DNA of 64,000 nucleotides from Mycobacterium sp. E2479 (GCF_001667925.1 NZ_LZJR01000165.1:38322-102321), one strand, 5' to 3'. Shown: positions 27,921 through 36,963, counted from the stretch's first letter. Program-made: numbers and translations. The notes: generated from the letters alone by a model not told the origin.

Positions 27921-29179
27921 CGAGCGACGGGCTCCAGCACCTCGGCGCCGACGAACGGCACCAGCGCCTCGGGCACCCGCACGCTGCCGTCGGGCCGCTG
28001 GTGGTTCTCCAGGATCGCCACCAGCCAGCGCGTGGTGCCCAGCGTGCCATTGAGCGTGGCCGCGGTCTGCGGTTTGCCCGCGGCGTCCCGATACCGGGTG
28101 GCCAGCCGGCGGGCCTGGAAGGTGGTGCAGTTGGACGTCGACGTCAGCTCGCGGTAGGCGCCCTGGCTGGGAACCCAAGCCTCACAATCGAATTTGCGGG
28201 CGGCCGACGAGCCGAGATCGCCCGCGGCGACGTCGATCACCCGATACGGCACCTCGATTCGGGCCAGCATTTCACGCTGCCAGCTCAGCAGGCGCTGGTG
28301 TTCGGCCTCGGCGTCGGCGGGTGTGCAGTAGACGAAGCCCTCGACCTTGTCGAACTGATGCACCCGGATGATGCCGCGGGTGTCCTTGCCGTAACTGCCG
28401 GCCTCACGGCGAAAGCACGACGACCATCCCGCATACCGCAGCGGGCCGCCGGACAGATCAAGGATTTCGCCGGAGTGGTAGCCGGCCAGCGGCACCTCCG
28501 AGGTGCCCACCAGGTAGAGGTCGTCGGCCTCGACCCGGTAGACCTCGTCGGCATGCGCGCCGAGAAACCCGGTGCCGGCCATCACCTCCGGGCGCACCAG
28601 TACCGGGGGAATCATCGGAATGAAACCGTTCTCGACGGCCAGCCGCAACGCGAGCTGCAGCAGGCCCAGCTGAAGCAGCGCGCCTTTGCCGGTCAGGAAG
28701 TAGAACCGCGACCCAGACACCTTGGCTCCGCGCTGCATGTCGATGAGCCCGAGCGATTCACCGAGCTCCAGGTGGTCCTTCGGGTCGTCGATCGCGGTGG
28801 GCTCGCCGACCACGTCGAGGACGGCGTAGTCGTCCTCCCCGCCGGCGGGCACCCCGTCGATGATGACGTTGGAGATCGCCATGTGCGCCGCGGTGAACGC
28901 CGACTCCGCGTCGGCCTGGGCGGTTTCGGCTGCCTTTACCTGCTCGGCCAGCTCCTTCGCGCGCGCGAGCTTGGCGGGGCGCTCCTCGGGAGACGCGGCG
29001 CCCACGCTCTTGCTCGCCGACTTCTGCTCGGCCCGCAGGTCGTCGGCGGATGAGATCGCGGCCCGGCGGGCGGCGTCGGCCGACAACAGGGCGTCTACCA
29101 GCGACGGATCCTCCCCGCGGCTGAGTTGGGAGCGGCGCACGGCGTCGGGGTCTTCCCGGAGCAGCTTCAGGTCGATCAC
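27917..29179 (-). CDS. serS: Seryl-tRNA synthetase
   Basis: Charges tRNA-Ser (and tRNA-Sec where present). The 420-residue protein has the N-terminal tRNA-binding coiled coil (about residues 30-105, rich in Glu/Lys/Ala) and a class II catalytic core with motif 2 FRREAGSYGKDTRGIIRVHQFDKVE and motif 3 LNGTLGTTRWLVAILEN. The GTG start giving VIDLKLLREDPDAVRRSQ matches the conserved SerS N-terminus; an upstream in-frame extension is rejected. It is divergent from the septum-formation-type gene. Confidence 0.98.
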   Translation of the reverse strand: MIDLKLLREDPDAVRRSQLSRGEDPSLVDALLSADAARRAAISSADDLRAEQKSASKSVGAASPEERPAKLARAKELAEQVKAAETAQADAESAFTAAHMAISNVIIDGVPAGGEDDYAVLDVVGEPTAIDDPKDHLELGESLGLIDMQRGAKVSGSRFYFLTGKGALLQLGLLQLALRLAVENGFIPMIPPVLVRPEVMAGTGFLGAHADEVYRVEADDLYLVGTSEVPLAGYHSGEILDLSGGPLRYAGWSSCFRREAGSYGKDTRGIIRVHQFDKVEGFVYCTPADAEAEHQRLLSWQREMLARIEVPYRVIDVAAGDLGSSAARKFDCEAWVPSQGAYRELTSTSNCTTFQARRLATRYRDAAGKPQTAATLNGTLGTTRWLVAILENHQRPDGSVRVPEALVPFVGAEVLEPVAR

Positions 29180-29290
29180 GGCCCTGAGACTACTTTCACC
29201 GCCGTCGGCCGCCTGCCAGAGCATCGCACGTAACGGTCGCAGGACTCACATCAGTAACTTTTGTCACGGGTCTCAGATGCTGCTGTCAGA

Positions 29291-30673
29291 ATGGACCGGA
29301 TGTCGCAAGCGCCCGAAAAAGAACTTTCCGAAGGCCGGGGGGCCGAGTTGTCCGCCGCCCCGATCGATGAGTCGTCCGATCAGCAGCCGTCCACCTCCCG
29401 GTGGCCGCGCAGCCTGCAGGCCCGGGCGACTCGACGCGCGCTACTGCTGACCGCGCTCGGCGGCCTGTTGATCGCAGGGCTGGTCACCGCGATTCCGATG
29501 GGGGGCCCCGGCTCGGGACGGTTTCTCGACAGCAGCCCCGTGCGCAGCACCGGCACCAAGAGCGACGCCGCCTTCAACCGTGCGGCCGCCGGGGAATGCC
29601 TGATGTGGCCGGACATCACACCGGAATCGGCGAAGATCGTCAACTGCGGCGACGACCACAAATTCGAGGTCGCCGAATCCATCGACCTGAGGACGTTCCC
29701 TGGCGCCGAGTACGGGCCCAGCGCCGCCCCGCCGACGCCGGCACGCATTCAGCAGATCACCCAGGAGCAGTGTGAGGCGGCCGTCCGCAATTACCTCGGC
29801 CCCAAGTTCGATCCGAACAGCAAGTTCACCGTCAGCCTGCTCTGGCCGGGCGACCGAGCCTGGCGCCAGTCCGGCGATCGCCGCATGTTGTGTGGCCTGC
29901 AACTGCCCGGGATGAGCAATCAGCAGCAAGTCTTCAAGGGCAAGGTCGCCGACGTCGACCAGTCCAAGGTGTGGCGGGCCGGCACGTGCCTGGGCATCGA
30001 TTCGGCGACCAACCAGCCGACCGACGCGCCGGTTGACTGCGCGGCGCCGCACGCGATGGAAGTCACCGGCACGGTCAACCTGGGCGAGAAGTTCCCCGGT
30101 GGCCTGCCCACCGAGCCCGACCAGGACGCTTTCATCAAAGATTCGTGCACCAAGATGACGGACGCGTATCTGGCGCCGGTCAAGCTGCGCACCACCACCC
30201 TGACACTGATCTACCCGACGGTGCCGCTGGCCAGCTGGACGGCGGGCAGCCGCGAAGTGGCCTGCAGCATCGGCGCCACGCTGGGCAACGGCGGCTGGGC
30301 CACCCTGCTGAACAGCGCCAAGGGTCAGCTGCTGATCAACGGCCAACCACCGCTGCCGCCACCCGACATCCCCGAAGAGCGCCTCACCATGCCGCCGATT
30401 CCCCTTCAGGGCCCGGCGCAGCCGCCGTCCACGCAGTCGGGCCTCGGTCCCGGCCCGGCCCCGGAGATCCCGCCGAATAATCAGCACCTGCCCGGACAAC
30501 AGCCCGTTCAGCAACCCCAGCAGGCCCCGGCCCAGCAGGCGCCGCCGCCCGCGGATAACGGTGGCCCGCCGGCCAATCCGGCACCCGAGGCGCCCGCGCC
30601 GGCCCCGCCGCCCGCGCCACCGCCGAATCCCGCACCGGAGGCGCCACCCGCCGAGCCACCGCCGGGGGGCTAG
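29291..30673 (+). CDS. Membrane-anchored septum-formation-type protein with proline-rich tail
   Basis: Ortholog of Rv3835. One transmembrane helix (about residues 49-68) is followed by two copies of an exported cysteine-containing domain: GECLMWPDI...NCGDDHKFEV and GTCLGIDS...DCAAPHAMEVTG, the C-x-n-C-x2-H-x2-EV pattern of the septum formation family. The last 90 residues are mainly Pro, Ala and Gln, suited to crossing the cell wall. The start may instead be the ATG three codons later (29300). No clear ribosome-binding site is visible, so leaderless translation is possible. Function in division is a family inference. Confidence 0.87.
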   Translation: MDRMSQAPEKELSEGRGAELSAAPIDESSDQQPSTSRWPRSLQARATRRALLLTALGGLLIAGLVTAIPMGGPGSGRFLDSSPVRSTGTKSDAAFNRAAAGECLMWPDITPESAKIVNCGDDHKFEVAESIDLRTFPGAEYGPSAAPPTPARIQQITQEQCEAAVRNYLGPKFDPNSKFTVSLLWPGDRAWRQSGDRRMLCGLQLPGMSNQQQVFKGKVADVDQSKVWRAGTCLGIDSATNQPTDAPVDCAAPHAMEVTGTVNLGEKFPGGLPTEPDQDAFIKDSCTKMTDAYLAPVKLRTTTLTLIYPTVPLASWTAGSREVACSIGATLGNGGWATLLNSAKGQLLINGQPPLPPPDIPEERLTMPPIPLQGPAQPPSTQSGLGPGPAPEIPPNNQHLPGQQPVQQPQQAPAQQAPPPADNGGPPANPAPEAPAPAPPPAPPPNPAPEAPPAEPPPGG

Positions 30674-30677
30674 CCGA

Positions 30678-31028
30678 GTGTCCGTGCGGATGAATCCGCA
30701 GCGCTTCGACGAATTGGTCTCCGACGCCCTCGACCTGATCCCGCCCGAGCTGGCGGCCGCCATGGACAACGTCGTCGTACTCGTCGAAGACCGCCATCCC
30801 GAAGACACCGAACTGCTCGGGCTGTACGAGGGGGTGGCGCTGACCGAACGAGACTCCGACTACTTCGGCTCGTTGCCGGACGCCATCACCATCTACCGCG
30901 AGGCGCTGCTGGACGTGTGTGAATCCGAAGACGAGGTCGTTCAGGAGGTGGCAATCACGGTGATCCACGAGATCGCGCACCACTTCGGCATCGACGACGA
31001 CCGGTTGCACGAGCTGGGCTGGGCCTGA
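30678..31028 (+). CDS. Small HExxH zincin-type metalloprotease-like protein
   Basis: Ortholog of Rv3836, 116 residues, DUF1025/minimal metallopeptidase family. The motif HEIAHHFGIDD holds zinc ligands His97 and His101 with Glu98, and a downstream Asp supplies a third ligand. No signal peptide, so it is cytoplasmic. Translation probably starts at the GTG 5 bp after the preceding stop codon, with GGGGGG in range; an ATG four codons later is possible. Peptidase activity is not proven for this family. Confidence 0.88.
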   Translation: MSVRMNPQRFDELVSDALDLIPPELAAAMDNVVVLVEDRHPEDTELLGLYEGVALTERDSDYFGSLPDAITIYREALLDVCESEDEVVQEVAITVIHEIAHHFGIDDDRLHELGWA

Positions 31029-31090
31029 GTACCTCGAACGCCCGCCGGATTTCCGGGCGCGGCATCCCGGATTCGTCCCCGCCGGATGCT

Positions 31091-31294
31091 ATGAACTCAC
31101 CTATGAGCATTGACTGCCGCGACTGCCGGGCAGGCTTAGATCACTGTCACGGCACCATCATTCGCCACGCGCTGCACCGGTCGGAATGCACGGAGCCGGA
31201 CTGCTTCAGTCCCGAGCTGTTGCCGCACGCCTTCGTCATCGACTGCGACGCCGTCGGCTGCGCATGCACCGAAGTAGTTGCGCTGGCCGTCTGA
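31091..31294 (+). CDS. Small Cys/His-rich protein, putative metal site
   Basis: A 67-residue open frame, MNSPMSIDCRDCRAGLDHC onwards, with CRDC, DHCHG, ECTEPDC and DCDAVGCAC. Eight cysteines and several histidines in so short a protein point to one or two zinc sites. Codon use is like the neighbours (GC-rich third positions in the second half). Translation could start at the first ATG or at the second (31103). It lies alone between the zincin and the converging phosphoglycerate-mutase-type gene, whose 3' end is 8 bp away. I do not recognise a function. Confidence 0.68.
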   Translation: MNSPMSIDCRDCRAGLDHCHGTIIRHALHRSECTEPDCFSPELLPHAFVIDCDAVGCACTEVVALAV

Positions 31295-31302
31295 CCGAGA
31301 AG

Positions 31303-31989
31303 TCAGCCCATCGGGTCGGTGCTTGAGCGCACCGCGTCCGTGACGGGGGTCGCTTCTTCCTTCGGGTAGAACGGTGGCGTCAAGCTTCCCCAGCGCACGC
31401 AACTCCACCGCCCGTCGGTGATCGGGGTCAATGCCACCGATTCGGCGTTGTCCAGGTGGTTGTCCAGCGCGAAGTCGGCAGCTACGCCGGCTAACACCGC
31501 GGCGGCCAGCCGGATCGCGGCGCCGTGGCTGACGAGGATGATGTCGCCGTGGAAGTCGCGGTTGTCGAGATAGCGCAGGCGCAGATCGGTGAGCACCGGC
31601 ACGTAACGGTCCAGCACGTCGTTGCCGGTTTCGCCACCGGGCAGCGCGAGGCCGAGCTCGCCGTGGTGCCAACGCTCGTAGACCGCGTTGAACTCGGCGA
31701 CCGCGTCGTCGTCGTTGCGGTTTTCCAGCCGCCCGACTTGGACCTCGTGGACGCCGGCCATTTCGGTGGCGGGCATGTCGAGCTGGCCGCCGATCACGGC
31801 GGCCGTCTGCAACGCCCGGGTGGCCGCGGAGTGTGCGAGCATCGCCGGCCGCGGCGAACGGCGGGCAAACGCGCGGGCCTGGTCGCGGCCCAGCGGGGTC
31901 AGCTCCGCACCGGGCGGGCGGGTGTCGAGGCGGCGGTCGACGTTTCCGAAGGACTGGCCGTGTCGCAACAGGATCAACCGGCCGCTCAC
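31303..31989 (-). CDS. Histidine phosphatase / phosphoglycerate mutase family protein
   Basis: Ortholog of Rv3837c. GTG start overlapping the pheA stop (GTGA) gives 228 residues. The phosphoryl-accepting histidine is His10 in LILLRHGQSFGN; the second histidine is in VSHGAAIRLAAAVL. It also has the acidic HEVQVGRLENR segment of cofactor-dependent phosphatases. Despite the name, members of this branch are more often phosphatases than glycolytic mutases. Translational coupling to pheA is clear; a metabolic link is not. Confidence 0.9.
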   Translation of the reverse strand: MSGRLILLRHGQSFGNVDRRLDTRPPGAELTPLGRDQARAFARRSPRPAMLAHSAATRALQTAAVIGGQLDMPATEMAGVHEVQVGRLENRNDDDAVAEFNAVYERWHHGELGLALPGGETGNDVLDRYVPVLTDLRLRYLDNRDFHGDIILVSHGAAIRLAAAVLAGVAADFALDNHLDNAESVALTPITDGRWSCVRWGSLTPPFYPKEEATPVTDAVRSSTDPMG

Positions 31990-32930
31990 CGCCGCGCCCC
32001 CCGCCCGTCCGGTCTTCCGTCTCGAAGCTGCGTCAGCCAGCGCGTGGCCTCGTCGGCCGACGGCGGCAGCCCTCCGGCTGGTGAGCCGGTGGGCCAGGAC
32101 CCCAGGTATCGCACATCGGCACAACGTCGGTGCAGTGCTTTGAGTGCCTCGGCGACCGCATCGTCGTCGATATGGCCCACACAATCAACAAAAAATCGGT
32201 AGGTGCCGAGTCCGGTTCTGGTGGGCCGGGATTCGATGCGGGTCAGGTCGATGCCACGGACGCCGAATTCAGCGAGCGCGCCCAGCAACGCACCGGGTGC
32301 GTTGTCGATTTGGAGCACCACCGAGGTGCGGTCGGCTCCGGTGCGCGCCGGTGGTGGGGCCGGACGCCCGACCAGAAGGAAGCGGGTGCGGGCGTTGGGT
32401 TCGTCGACGACTCCCTCGGCCAGGGTGGCCAGCCCCCAACGGTCGGCGGCCAGCGGCGAGGTCACCGCGGCGTCGACGTGTCCCTCGGCCACTTGTTGGG
32501 CGGCGTCAGCGTTGGAGTACGCGGGCCGCAGCTTGGCATCGGCCAGATTGGCGGCCAACCACTGTCGCACCTGGGCCGCCGCCACACTGAAGGCCGCCAG
32601 CGTCCGCACGTCCGCGGCGCTACGGCCGGGCTTGACAACGATGCTGAACGCGACGGTCAGCGTGGTTTCGGCGAAAACCTGCAGGGGTGAGCCGATGGCC
32701 AGGCTGTCCAACGTTGGCGTCACGGAACCGTCGATCGAGTTCTCGATCGGAACGCAGGCATAGTCAGCCGCGCCGTCGCGCACGGCATCCAGTGCCGCGG
32801 AGTTGCTTTCGACGGGCGCGGGTTGAACTGCGGCCGAGTCCTGTTCGGGGACCAGGCCGGCGGCGGTGATCTGCCGCAGCGCCGCCTCGGTGAACGTCCC
32901 CTCGGGACCGAGGTATGCGATGCGGGCCAC
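31986..32930 (-). CDS. pheA: Prephenate dehydratase
   Basis: Converts prephenate to phenylpyruvate in phenylalanine synthesis. The 314-residue protein has the catalytic domain (about 1-190) with PIENSIDGSV and the NARTRF motif at 179-184, followed by an ACT regulatory domain (about 203-280) with NAPGALLGAL and the ESRP phenylalanine-binding motif at 233-236. Feedback control by phenylalanine is expected. It is divergent from the IdeR-box gene, with 93 bp between. Confidence 0.97.
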   Translation of the reverse strand: MARIAYLGPEGTFTEAALRQITAAGLVPEQDSAAVQPAPVESNSAALDAVRDGAADYACVPIENSIDGSVTPTLDSLAIGSPLQVFAETTLTVAFSIVVKPGRSAADVRTLAAFSVAAAQVRQWLAANLADAKLRPAYSNADAAQQVAEGHVDAAVTSPLAADRWGLATLAEGVVDEPNARTRFLLVGRPAPPPARTGADRTSVVLQIDNAPGALLGALAEFGVRGIDLTRIESRPTRTGLGTYRFFVDCVGHIDDDAVAEALKALHRRCADVRYLGSWPTGSPAGGLPPSADEATRWLTQLRDGRPDGRGARR

Positions 32931-32988
32931 GTCCCAACCCTAGCGGCGTACAGGACAGAAAACCCTTGCGACGCCACTCCCAGGTAAG

Positions 32989-33007
32989 TTAACTTAGGCT
33001 TACCTAA
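32989..33007 (+). promoter_or_regulatory. IdeR iron box
   Basis: TTAACTTAGGCTTACCTAA matches 16 of 19 positions of the mycobacterial IdeR consensus TTAGGTTAGSCTAACCTAA. It ends 16 bp before the start of the DUF2470 gene, where IdeR with iron would block transcription. The M. tuberculosis ortholog Rv3839 is known to respond to iron. Confidence 0.85.
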
Positions 33008-33023
33008 TCGGAGGACGAGAATT

Positions 33024-33815
33024 GTGTTACCGCTGAGCTGCCCCGCCCCGACCACCGCCGAACGGATCCGCAGCGCCTGTGTCCGCGCCGGCAGCGCGCT
33101 GCTGGCCATCGACCATGACGACCCGGTCGCCACCCCGGTGCATCACCTGATGGACGACGGATCCGTCGCGCTGGTAGTACCCGCAGAACAGGAACGCGGG
33201 CTCACACGCCCCGCCTCGGGCTCCCAAGCGCTGCTGGAGCTGACCGACTACGCGCCGCTCCCGTTGCGCGAACCGGTCCGCTCGCTGGTCTGGGTGCGAG
33301 GCCACCTGCAGGAGGTACACCCGACCGAGATCCTCGACACGCTCGACCTGATCGCCGCGGAGTGCCCGAATCCGGCCTTGCTGGGCGTCGACACGCCGCG
33401 ATGCGCCCCCGCCGACAGCGAAGAGCTGCGGTACACATTGTTGCGCCTCGAGATCGCCTCGGTGGTCGTCACCGATGCCACCGGCGCGGAACCGGTCAGC
33501 GTGGCCGCCCTGCTGGATGCCCGGCCGGACCCGTTCTGTGCCCTCGAGTCGAACCTGCTGTGGCACCTGGACACGGCCCACCGCGACGTCCTGGCCCGAC
33601 TGGTGTCCAGGCTCCCGGCGCCGCTGCGGCGCGGCCACGTGCGACCCCTGGGCCTGGACCGTTACGGCGTCCGCTTCCGGGTCGAGGGCGACGACCGCGA
33701 CCACGACGTCCGGCTGCCGTTCCACAAGCCGGTCGAGGACATGACCGGTCTGAGCCAGGCCATCCGGGTGCTGATGGGCTGCCCGTTCATCAACGGCCTT
33801 CGCGCGCGCGGCTAG
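33024..33815 (+). CDS. Iron-regulated DUF2470 protein (Rv3839 type)
   Basis: A 263-residue cytoplasmic protein with an N-terminal flavin-reductase/heme-oxygenase-like split-barrel region (about 1-160) and a C-terminal DUF2470 domain (LVSRLPAPLRRGHVRPLGLDRYGVRFRV onwards), a family linked to heme use. The GTG start has GGAGG 10 bp upstream. An IdeR box in its promoter implies induction under iron limitation. In M. tuberculosis the ferritin gene bfrB follows close by; here it does not. Confidence 0.9.
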   Translation: MLPLSCPAPTTAERIRSACVRAGSALLAIDHDDPVATPVHHLMDDGSVALVVPAEQERGLTRPASGSQALLELTDYAPLPLREPVRSLVWVRGHLQEVHPTEILDTLDLIAAECPNPALLGVDTPRCAPADSEELRYTLLRLEIASVVVTDATGAEPVSVAALLDARPDPFCALESNLLWHLDTAHRDVLARLVSRLPAPLRRGHVRPLGLDRYGVRFRVEGDDRDHDVRLPFHKPVEDMTGLSQAIRVLMGCPFINGLRARG

Positions 33816-33868
33816 CCGAAGTCGCGGCGTGCCAGCACCGGCGAGCCCGGGGCACGTACGTTAACCAG

Positions 33869-35080
33869 GTGAACGGCGAACGATCACCGCAGCGCCGGCG
33901 TCCTGAGGGCTCGAGCCCGCCCCTGCGCCCGCGCGCCGGGCAACCGGGCAACGAACCGCCGCAGGTAATCCGCCGCCAGAGCGCGCCTTCCCCGTCACCG
34001 ACCGCGGAGACCCAGCCGCTGCGGCGACAAACGACACCTCCCCCGCCCGCCGTCGCTTCGTCGCCGTCCCAGGTACCGCCGCCGCGACCGCAAGCGCCGA
34101 GCACCCGCAAGCGAGGCAGACTCCGCTGGGTCCGCACGGTGGTATCGGTCCTGCTGGTGACCGTTCTGCTGGTCGGCGCGGGCATCATCGGCGGTGCGGT
34201 TTGGTTCGACTACAAGCTGCACCGCGAGGAGGTGCTCACCGATTACCCCGGCCGCCCCACAGCCGGCCGGGGTACCAACTGGCTCATCGTCGGATCGGAC
34301 AGCCGCCAGGGACTTACCGCCGCGCAGCAACAGGACTTGACCACCGGTGGCGATATCGGTAACGGCCGTACCGACACGATCCTGCTGGTACACGTGCCTG
34401 GTGTCGGATCCGACGCGACGCCGACGATGGTGTCGATACCGCGCGACTCCTACGTGCCCATCCCGGGTCACGGCAAGGACAAGATCAACGCCGCGTTCGC
34501 GATGGGTGGTGCGCAACTGCTGGTGCAGACGGTGGAGCGGGCCGCCGGCCTGCGCCTCGCTCATTACGCCGAGATCGGATTCGGCGGATTCGCCGCGCTG
34601 GTGGACGCCCTGGGCGGTGTGACCGTCTGCCCGAAGGCGCCGTTCAAAGACCCGTTGGCCGGCATCGATCTGCCGGCCGGCTGCCAGACCCTGACCGGCC
34701 GCAGCGCGCTCGGGTATGTCAGGTCACGCGACACGCCGCGAGCCGACCTGGACCGGATGGTCAATCAACGGCAGTTCGTGACGGCGCTGCTGCGTCGGGC
34801 CGCCAGTCCCGCGGTATGGCTCAATCCATGGCGCTGGTACTCGGTGCCGCGCGCGGCCGCCGACGCGCTGACCGTCGACCGGGATGACCACGTCTGGGAC
34901 CTGGCCCGGCTCGGCTGGGCACTGCACGGGACGACCACCACCATGACCGTCCCGATCGGCGAATTCACCAGCGGCGACGCCGGCTCGGCAGTGGTGTGGA
35001 ATCACGAGGAGGCCGCCAAGTTGTTTCAGTCGTTGGCGTCCGACGCGCCGGTGCCGCCCGCGTCGGGCGAGCAGCAATAG
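33869..35080 (+). CDS. LytR-CpsA-Psr (LCP) family cell-wall ligase
   Basis: LCP proteins attach arabinogalactan or other polymers to peptidoglycan outside the membrane. This 403-residue protein has a basic, proline-rich cytoplasmic tail (1-85), one transmembrane helix (about 89-112) and a complete LCP domain: GSDSR (142-146), RTDT (167-170), SIPRDSYV (189-196), DKINAAF, and YVRSRDTPRADLDRMVNQRQF. The pyrophosphate-binding arginines and aspartates are present. The GTG start at 33869 lacks a clear ribosome-binding site, so the N-terminus is uncertain. By position it corresponds to Rv3840, which I recall as much shorter. Confidence 0.88.
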   Translation: MNGERSPQRRRPEGSSPPLRPRAGQPGNEPPQVIRRQSAPSPSPTAETQPLRRQTTPPPPAVASSPSQVPPPRPQAPSTRKRGRLRWVRTVVSVLLVTVLLVGAGIIGGAVWFDYKLHREEVLTDYPGRPTAGRGTNWLIVGSDSRQGLTAAQQQDLTTGGDIGNGRTDTILLVHVPGVGSDATPTMVSIPRDSYVPIPGHGKDKINAAFAMGGAQLLVQTVERAAGLRLAHYAEIGFGGFAALVDALGGVTVCPKAPFKDPLAGIDLPAGCQTLTGRSALGYVRSRDTPRADLDRMVNQRQFVTALLRRAASPAVWLNPWRWYSVPRAAADALTVDRDDHVWDLARLGWALHGTTTTMTVPIGEFTSGDAGSAVVWNHEEAAKLFQSLASDAPVPPASGEQQ

Positions 35081-35087
35081 CGGTCGG

Positions 35088-35912
35088 CTAACGGCTGCCC
35101 TCGCCCGCACGGTTGCCCTGCAACCACGCCTTGGTGCGACCCGGGTGGTGCGTGGCGAGCCAGGCCACCCCTACGTCGCGGCAGAAGTCGATGTCTTCGT
35201 AGTCGTCGACATTCCAGCAGTAGACCGCCCTGCCCTGGGCGATGGCGCGGTCGGCGAGCTGCGGATATTCCTTGAGTGTCGTCAGCGAAGGCCCGACGGC
35301 GGTGGCGCCGATGGCGGTGGGCGCACCGCTGGTCAGGTAGCGCGCGGTCTTACCGAGTAACACCGTGGGCAGCAGCGGCGCAGCTCGCCGGATCCGCCAG
35401 ACCGCGGCGGCCGAGAATGACATCACCACCGCGCGGGACCGGTCCGCCGAGGCGGGCGCTGCGATGCCGAAGCGATGCAGCGCCGCGAGCAGCTTGGTTT
35501 CCACCAACGAGCCGTACCGGACCGGGTGTTTGGTTTCGATGAACAGCTTCACCGGCCGACGCCAATCCAGCACCAGTGAAACCAGCGCGTCCAGCGTCAG
35601 CAAACTGGTGTCACCGTGCGTGCCGTCTTCTCGCCAGCTGTCGTGCCACGCCCCATACTCGAGCTCACGCAGCTCGGCAAGCGTCATGGTGCTGACCAGG
35701 CCCGCCCCGGTCGAGGTCCTGTCCAGCCGGCGGTCGTGTACACACACCAGATGGCCGTCGCGGGTCAATCGCACGTCGCATTCGACGCCGTCGGCGCCTT
35801 CTTTGAGCGCGAGGTCATAGGCGGCCAGTGTGTGTTCGGGCCGAGCGGCCGAGGCGCCCCGGTGGGCGACGACAAAGGGGTGCCCGGCGAGCACCTCGTC
35901 GGCCCACGTCAT
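35088..35912 (-). CDS. glpQ1: Glycerophosphodiester phosphodiesterase GlpQ1
   Basis: Hydrolyses deacylated phospholipids to glycerol-3-phosphate and alcohol. The 274-residue protein carries the GDPD motifs: AHRGASAARPEHTLAA (His17, Arg18, Glu27), DGVECDVRLTRDGHLVCVHD (Glu44, Asp46, His59), and late FIETKHP. No signal peptide, so probably cytoplasmic. Converges with the LCP gene 7 bp away and lies 4 bp from the next minus-strand gene start. Confidence 0.95.
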   Translation of the reverse strand: MTWADEVLAGHPFVVAHRGASAARPEHTLAAYDLALKEGADGVECDVRLTRDGHLVCVHDRRLDRTSTGAGLVSTMTLAELRELEYGAWHDSWREDGTHGDTSLLTLDALVSLVLDWRRPVKLFIETKHPVRYGSLVETKLLAALHRFGIAAPASADRSRAVVMSFSAAAVWRIRRAAPLLPTVLLGKTARYLTSGAPTAIGATAVGPSLTTLKEYPQLADRAIAQGRAVYCWNVDDYEDIDFCRDVGVAWLATHHPGRTKAWLQGNRAGEGSR

Positions 35913-35916
35913 ACCC

Positions 35917-36963
35917 CTATGCTGCCGGTTCCTGCCCCTTCAACTCAACTGGGTCGGCCGACGCCGGTGCGGCGGGCTGGTCATCGCCAACCGCGATCCA
36001 GCGACGCGCGGGCCGTGCGACCGGTTTGCGCTGGAATCCCTCGAAGACGCGCGTGGCTGCGGCCAGCGTGGCGGCCGCGAACAGGTAGGCGAAGACCATC
36101 AGCACGGTGTTGTTGGCGATGCCCTGGGCGTCGGTGGCGAAGCTGGTCGCGATCGCCGCGATGGACACCGCGTAGCTGCACACCCATGCGCCCCACCATT
36201 GAAGGATGGTGCGTCGCAGGCGGGTGTAGTGCTCTTCAAGTATGGCCAGCTCGATCACGTACACCGGGGCCCACAGCAGGTTGGCCAACGGCACAATGCA
36301 GCCCGCCCACAGCGCCCGGGTCGAGCGCTGCTCAGGCAGGCCGTGATGGGCCAACACCGCGGCGCGGCGCGCGATCATCCAGCGGATCAGCAGCACACCG
36401 GAGGCGATCACCGCCGCGCCCGCGCCCACGCTGGCAAGCACACCGAGCCAGTCGGCTCCGATGGCCACCCATGAATTCAGCAGGGTGTTGCGGTTGATCA
36501 CCAGCAGCACATACCGCACCACGTAGACCAGGGCGGCGATGCTGAGCACCAGCACACTGACGAAGGTCGTGGTGCGGACGAGCTGCGCCGGCGGCCCCGC
36601 CTGCGCAGGTGCTGCGACAGCTGCGGGCGTCTGCTCGGCGCGGTCGGCCAACCCCCAGCGCGGTATGACGGTGTAGCGCGGCGTGGGCCCAAGCGGACGG
36701 CGGCCGCGTCGGGTCGGCGGCGCTGCGCCGGGCCGCACCGCTATCCAGCGGTAGCCGGGCGGCAACCGCGGCGGCGTGCGCGGCCACCTCGGGGTCGCCG
36801 ACGGGCGAGTCTGCGTCGGTGCGCCGGGTGCGCTCCATCGCGGGTCTGCAGGGGGTCCATCGGGCGTGGGCGCCATCAGGGCCCCGCGGCAGCGGGGACA
36901 CCATTCGCGTTGCCGGTCGCGCACGTTCCAGCGCGTGCCGCATTGGGAGCACACCTGGATCAC
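35917..36963 (-). CDS. Membrane protein with N-terminal zinc ribbon (DUF4328)
   Basis: Ortholog of Rv3843c, 348 residues. The N-terminus has a zinc ribbon, CSQCGTRWNV and CPRCRGAL, then a proline-rich linker to about residue 125. Four to six hydrophobic segments follow (from LVRTTTFVSVLVLSIAALVYVV in outline). Function unknown; it probably forms one unit with glpQ1, only 4 bp downstream. Confidence 0.87.
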   Translation of the reverse strand: MIQVCSQCGTRWNVRDRQREWCPRCRGALMAPTPDGPPADPRWSAPGAPTQTRPSATPRWPRTPPRLPPGYRWIAVRPGAAPPTRRGRRPLGPTPRYTVIPRWGLADRAEQTPAAVAAPAQAGPPAQLVRTTTFVSVLVLSIAALVYVVRYVLLVINRNTLLNSWVAIGADWLGVLASVGAGAAVIASGVLLIRWMIARRAAVLAHHGLPEQRSTRALWAGCIVPLANLLWAPVYVIELAILEEHYTRLRRTILQWWGAWVCSYAVSIAAIATSFATDAQGIANNTVLMVFAYLFAAATLAAATRVFEGFQRKPVARPARRWIAVGDDQPAAPASADPVELKGQEPAA

